From positions 1,240,001-1,304,000 of the forward strand of contig JADQAZ010000001.1 of the NCBI GenBank assembly GCA_018524345.1: a DNA stretch of 64,000 nt, given 5' to 3'. The notes under the pieces are model-generated. The model saw nothing but the letters and a program-made list of their open reading frames with translations, did no database searches and had not been told where the DNA came from. The DNA comes from Harenicola maris (lineage in GTDB: Bacteria > Pseudomonadota > Alphaproteobacteria > Rhodobacterales > Rhodobacteraceae). Below, piece after piece: positions 63,316 through 64,000 of the stretch. The first letter of the stretch is position 1; each line of letters starts with the position of its first letter. The translations under genes were made by a program, and so were the position numbers.

Positions 63316-63341
63316 TTGTTTTCAGGTGCCGCGTTAGGGGT

Positions 63342-63497
63342 TTAGAAACGACCCAGACGGCGGAAGAAGCTCAGGCCCTTGCTGGCTTGGCTCAGGCGTT
63401 GCTGGGCCTTTTTGTTGCCCTGTTGGCCTTGTTGGTTGGACTTGTTGGTCAGGCCCTGTGTGATCGAACTCAGGATCATGCTGATGACAGCTCTCAT
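63342..63497 (-). CDS. 51-residue protein overlapping scpB
   Basis: A short product: MRAVISMILSSITQGLTNKSN followed by a Gln-rich middle (QQGQQGNKKAQQ) and a basic end (FFRRLGRF). Its ATG overlaps the scpB stop as ATGA, which favours real translation by coupling. No signal peptide or family is recognised. Length and context are the main support; it could also be a chance frame. Confidence 0.55.
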   Translation of the reverse strand: MRAVISMILSSITQGLTNKSNQQGQQGNKKAQQRLSQASKGLSFFRRLGRF

Positions 63498-64000
63498 GTT
63501 TCGTCTTCCTCTTGGAAAAGCTCTTCTTGCTCTTCGGTTTCCCCCGCGCCATCGGACGCGGATGCACCGGGTGGTGGACGGTTGTCCAGCAGGCCGGAAG
63601 CGCGCAATTCTTTTAGGCCCGGCAGGTCGCGGGCGGATTCGAGGCCGAAATGATCCAGGAACCCTGGGGTCACTATATAGGTAACGGGGCGTCCTGGCGT
63701 CATTTTTCTTCGGCCAAATTTGATCCACTCCATTTCGAGCAGTTGATCGACCGTCCCGCGGGAGACAGAGACGCCGCGGATTTCCTCTATCTCGGCCCGT
63801 GTGACGGGCTGGTGATAGGCGATGATGGCGAGGGTTTCGATCGCCGCGCGGGAGAGTTTGCGGGTTTCGACCGTTTCCTTTTGCATCAGGAACCCGAGGT
63901 CGGCGGCGGTGCGGATCGCCCAAGCCTCGCCCACGCGGGTGATCTGGACGCCCCTGCCCTCATAGCGTTTGGCGAGGGCCTGCACCGCGCTGGCGGCATC
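63494..64000 (-). CDS. scpB: Segregation and condensation protein B (5' end cut by window edge)
   Basis: ScpB is the winged-helix subunit of the bacterial SMC-ScpAB condensin. The visible part encodes two winged-helix domains with the family segments LSRAAIETLAIIAYHQPVTRAEIEEIRGV (marked by ETLAIIAYHQP and RAEIEEIRGV), KFGRRKMTPGRPVTYI and FLDHFGLESARDLPGL. The C-terminus ends in an acidic tail (EEQEELFQEEDET). The N-terminus lies beyond 64000. scpA is expected just upstream. Confidence 0.93.
   Translation of the reverse strand, partial: DAASAVQALAKRYEGRGVQITRVGEAWAIRTAADLGFLMQKETVETRKLSRAAIETLAIIAYHQPVTRAEIEEIRGVSVSRGTVDQLLEMEWIKFGRRKMTPGRPVTYIVTPGFLDHFGLESARDLPGLKELRASGLLDNRPPPGASASDGAGETEEQEELFQEEDET

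Larger units (their letters stand above)
63039..63341. repeat. 303-nt repeat-rich region between dcd and scpB locus
   Basis: No gene is seen. It contains the palindrome GCATAGAATTT/AAATTCTATGC (63117-63145), 11-bp tandem repeat copy 3 (63142-63174), palindrome CCAGAATTTTC-GGA-GAAAATTCTGG (63259-63283), and a 16-bp inverted repeat with one mismatch and a TT loop (63282-63315). Confidence 0.7.

Overview
The window is chromosomal DNA of an alphaproteobacterium, almost certainly a member of the Rhodobacterales (Roseobacter/Rhodobacter group). This rests on gene order rather than on any search: the dusB-ntrB-ntrC-ntrY-ntrX block followed by trkA-trkH-hfq-hflX, a fused ispDF, the rpmF-plsX-fabH-ihfA-merR string, high GC, and NtrC and NtrX proteins that lack the sigma-54 contact loop. 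Coding density is high. I see no transposase, integrase, prophage or CRISPR array. Most of the window is core chromosome with short accessory stretches.

Layout. 1-11.9 kb, minus strand: the nitrogen-regulation operon (dusB, ntrB, ntrC, ntrY, ntrX), potassium uptake (trkA, trkH), then hfq and a truncated hflX. 12-16.2 kb: isoprenoid synthesis (ispDF), pgpA and pncC in an overlapping operon; a ratA/COQ10-type protein; hpt; a periplasmic Sel1-repeat protein. 16.3-17.9 kb: a small membrane protein, a cytochrome c' and a diheme cytochrome c. 18.2-25.6 kb: an AraC-type regulator followed by a complete peptide/nickel-class ABC importer (Tat-exported binding protein, two permeases, one fused double ATPase). 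25.7-31.4 kb: an anchored stress-type protein, a lytic transglycosylase, ssb, an FAH-family hydrolase, tRNA-Gly(CCC), a Rieske oxygenase and a Hint-domain protein. 31.5-35.7 kb, minus strand: zwf-pgl-pgi plus a thioesterase. 35.9-40.3 kb: an orphan radical SAM protein, an RTX calcium-binding protein, agmatinase, a YbjN protein and an HNH endonuclease. 40.5-49.8 kb: an esterase, an AlkA-type glycosylase, two MFS transporters, an NDUFAF6-like protein, cimA and cysS. 50-53.7 kb: a YjbR protein, a VOC protein behind a SoxR-type promoter, and an aminotransferase / PEP-mutase-like / SDR operon. 53.9-64 kb: ABC-F, olsB-like, bamE, DUF177, rpmF-plsX-fabH-ihfA-merR, tRNA-Pro(GGG), dcd, a 51-residue protein and scpB (runs off the end).

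The least expected signals are regulatory or structural. A near-perfect SoxR operator sits in a 19-bp promoter spacer upstream of a VOC-family gene. An 11-bp tandem repeat (ATGCACATNNG) occurs at three distant intergenic sites, each beside a palindrome. A mobile-looking element with core TGCCTCCGGCGGGGATATTT occurs four times, including a 52-bp perfect direct repeat bracketing about 4.5 kb. Perfect 17-18 bp hairpins with 2-3 nt loops lie mostly between convergent genes. Phased direct repeats lie between the AraC-type gene and the ABC importer. hflX has no canonical start codon.
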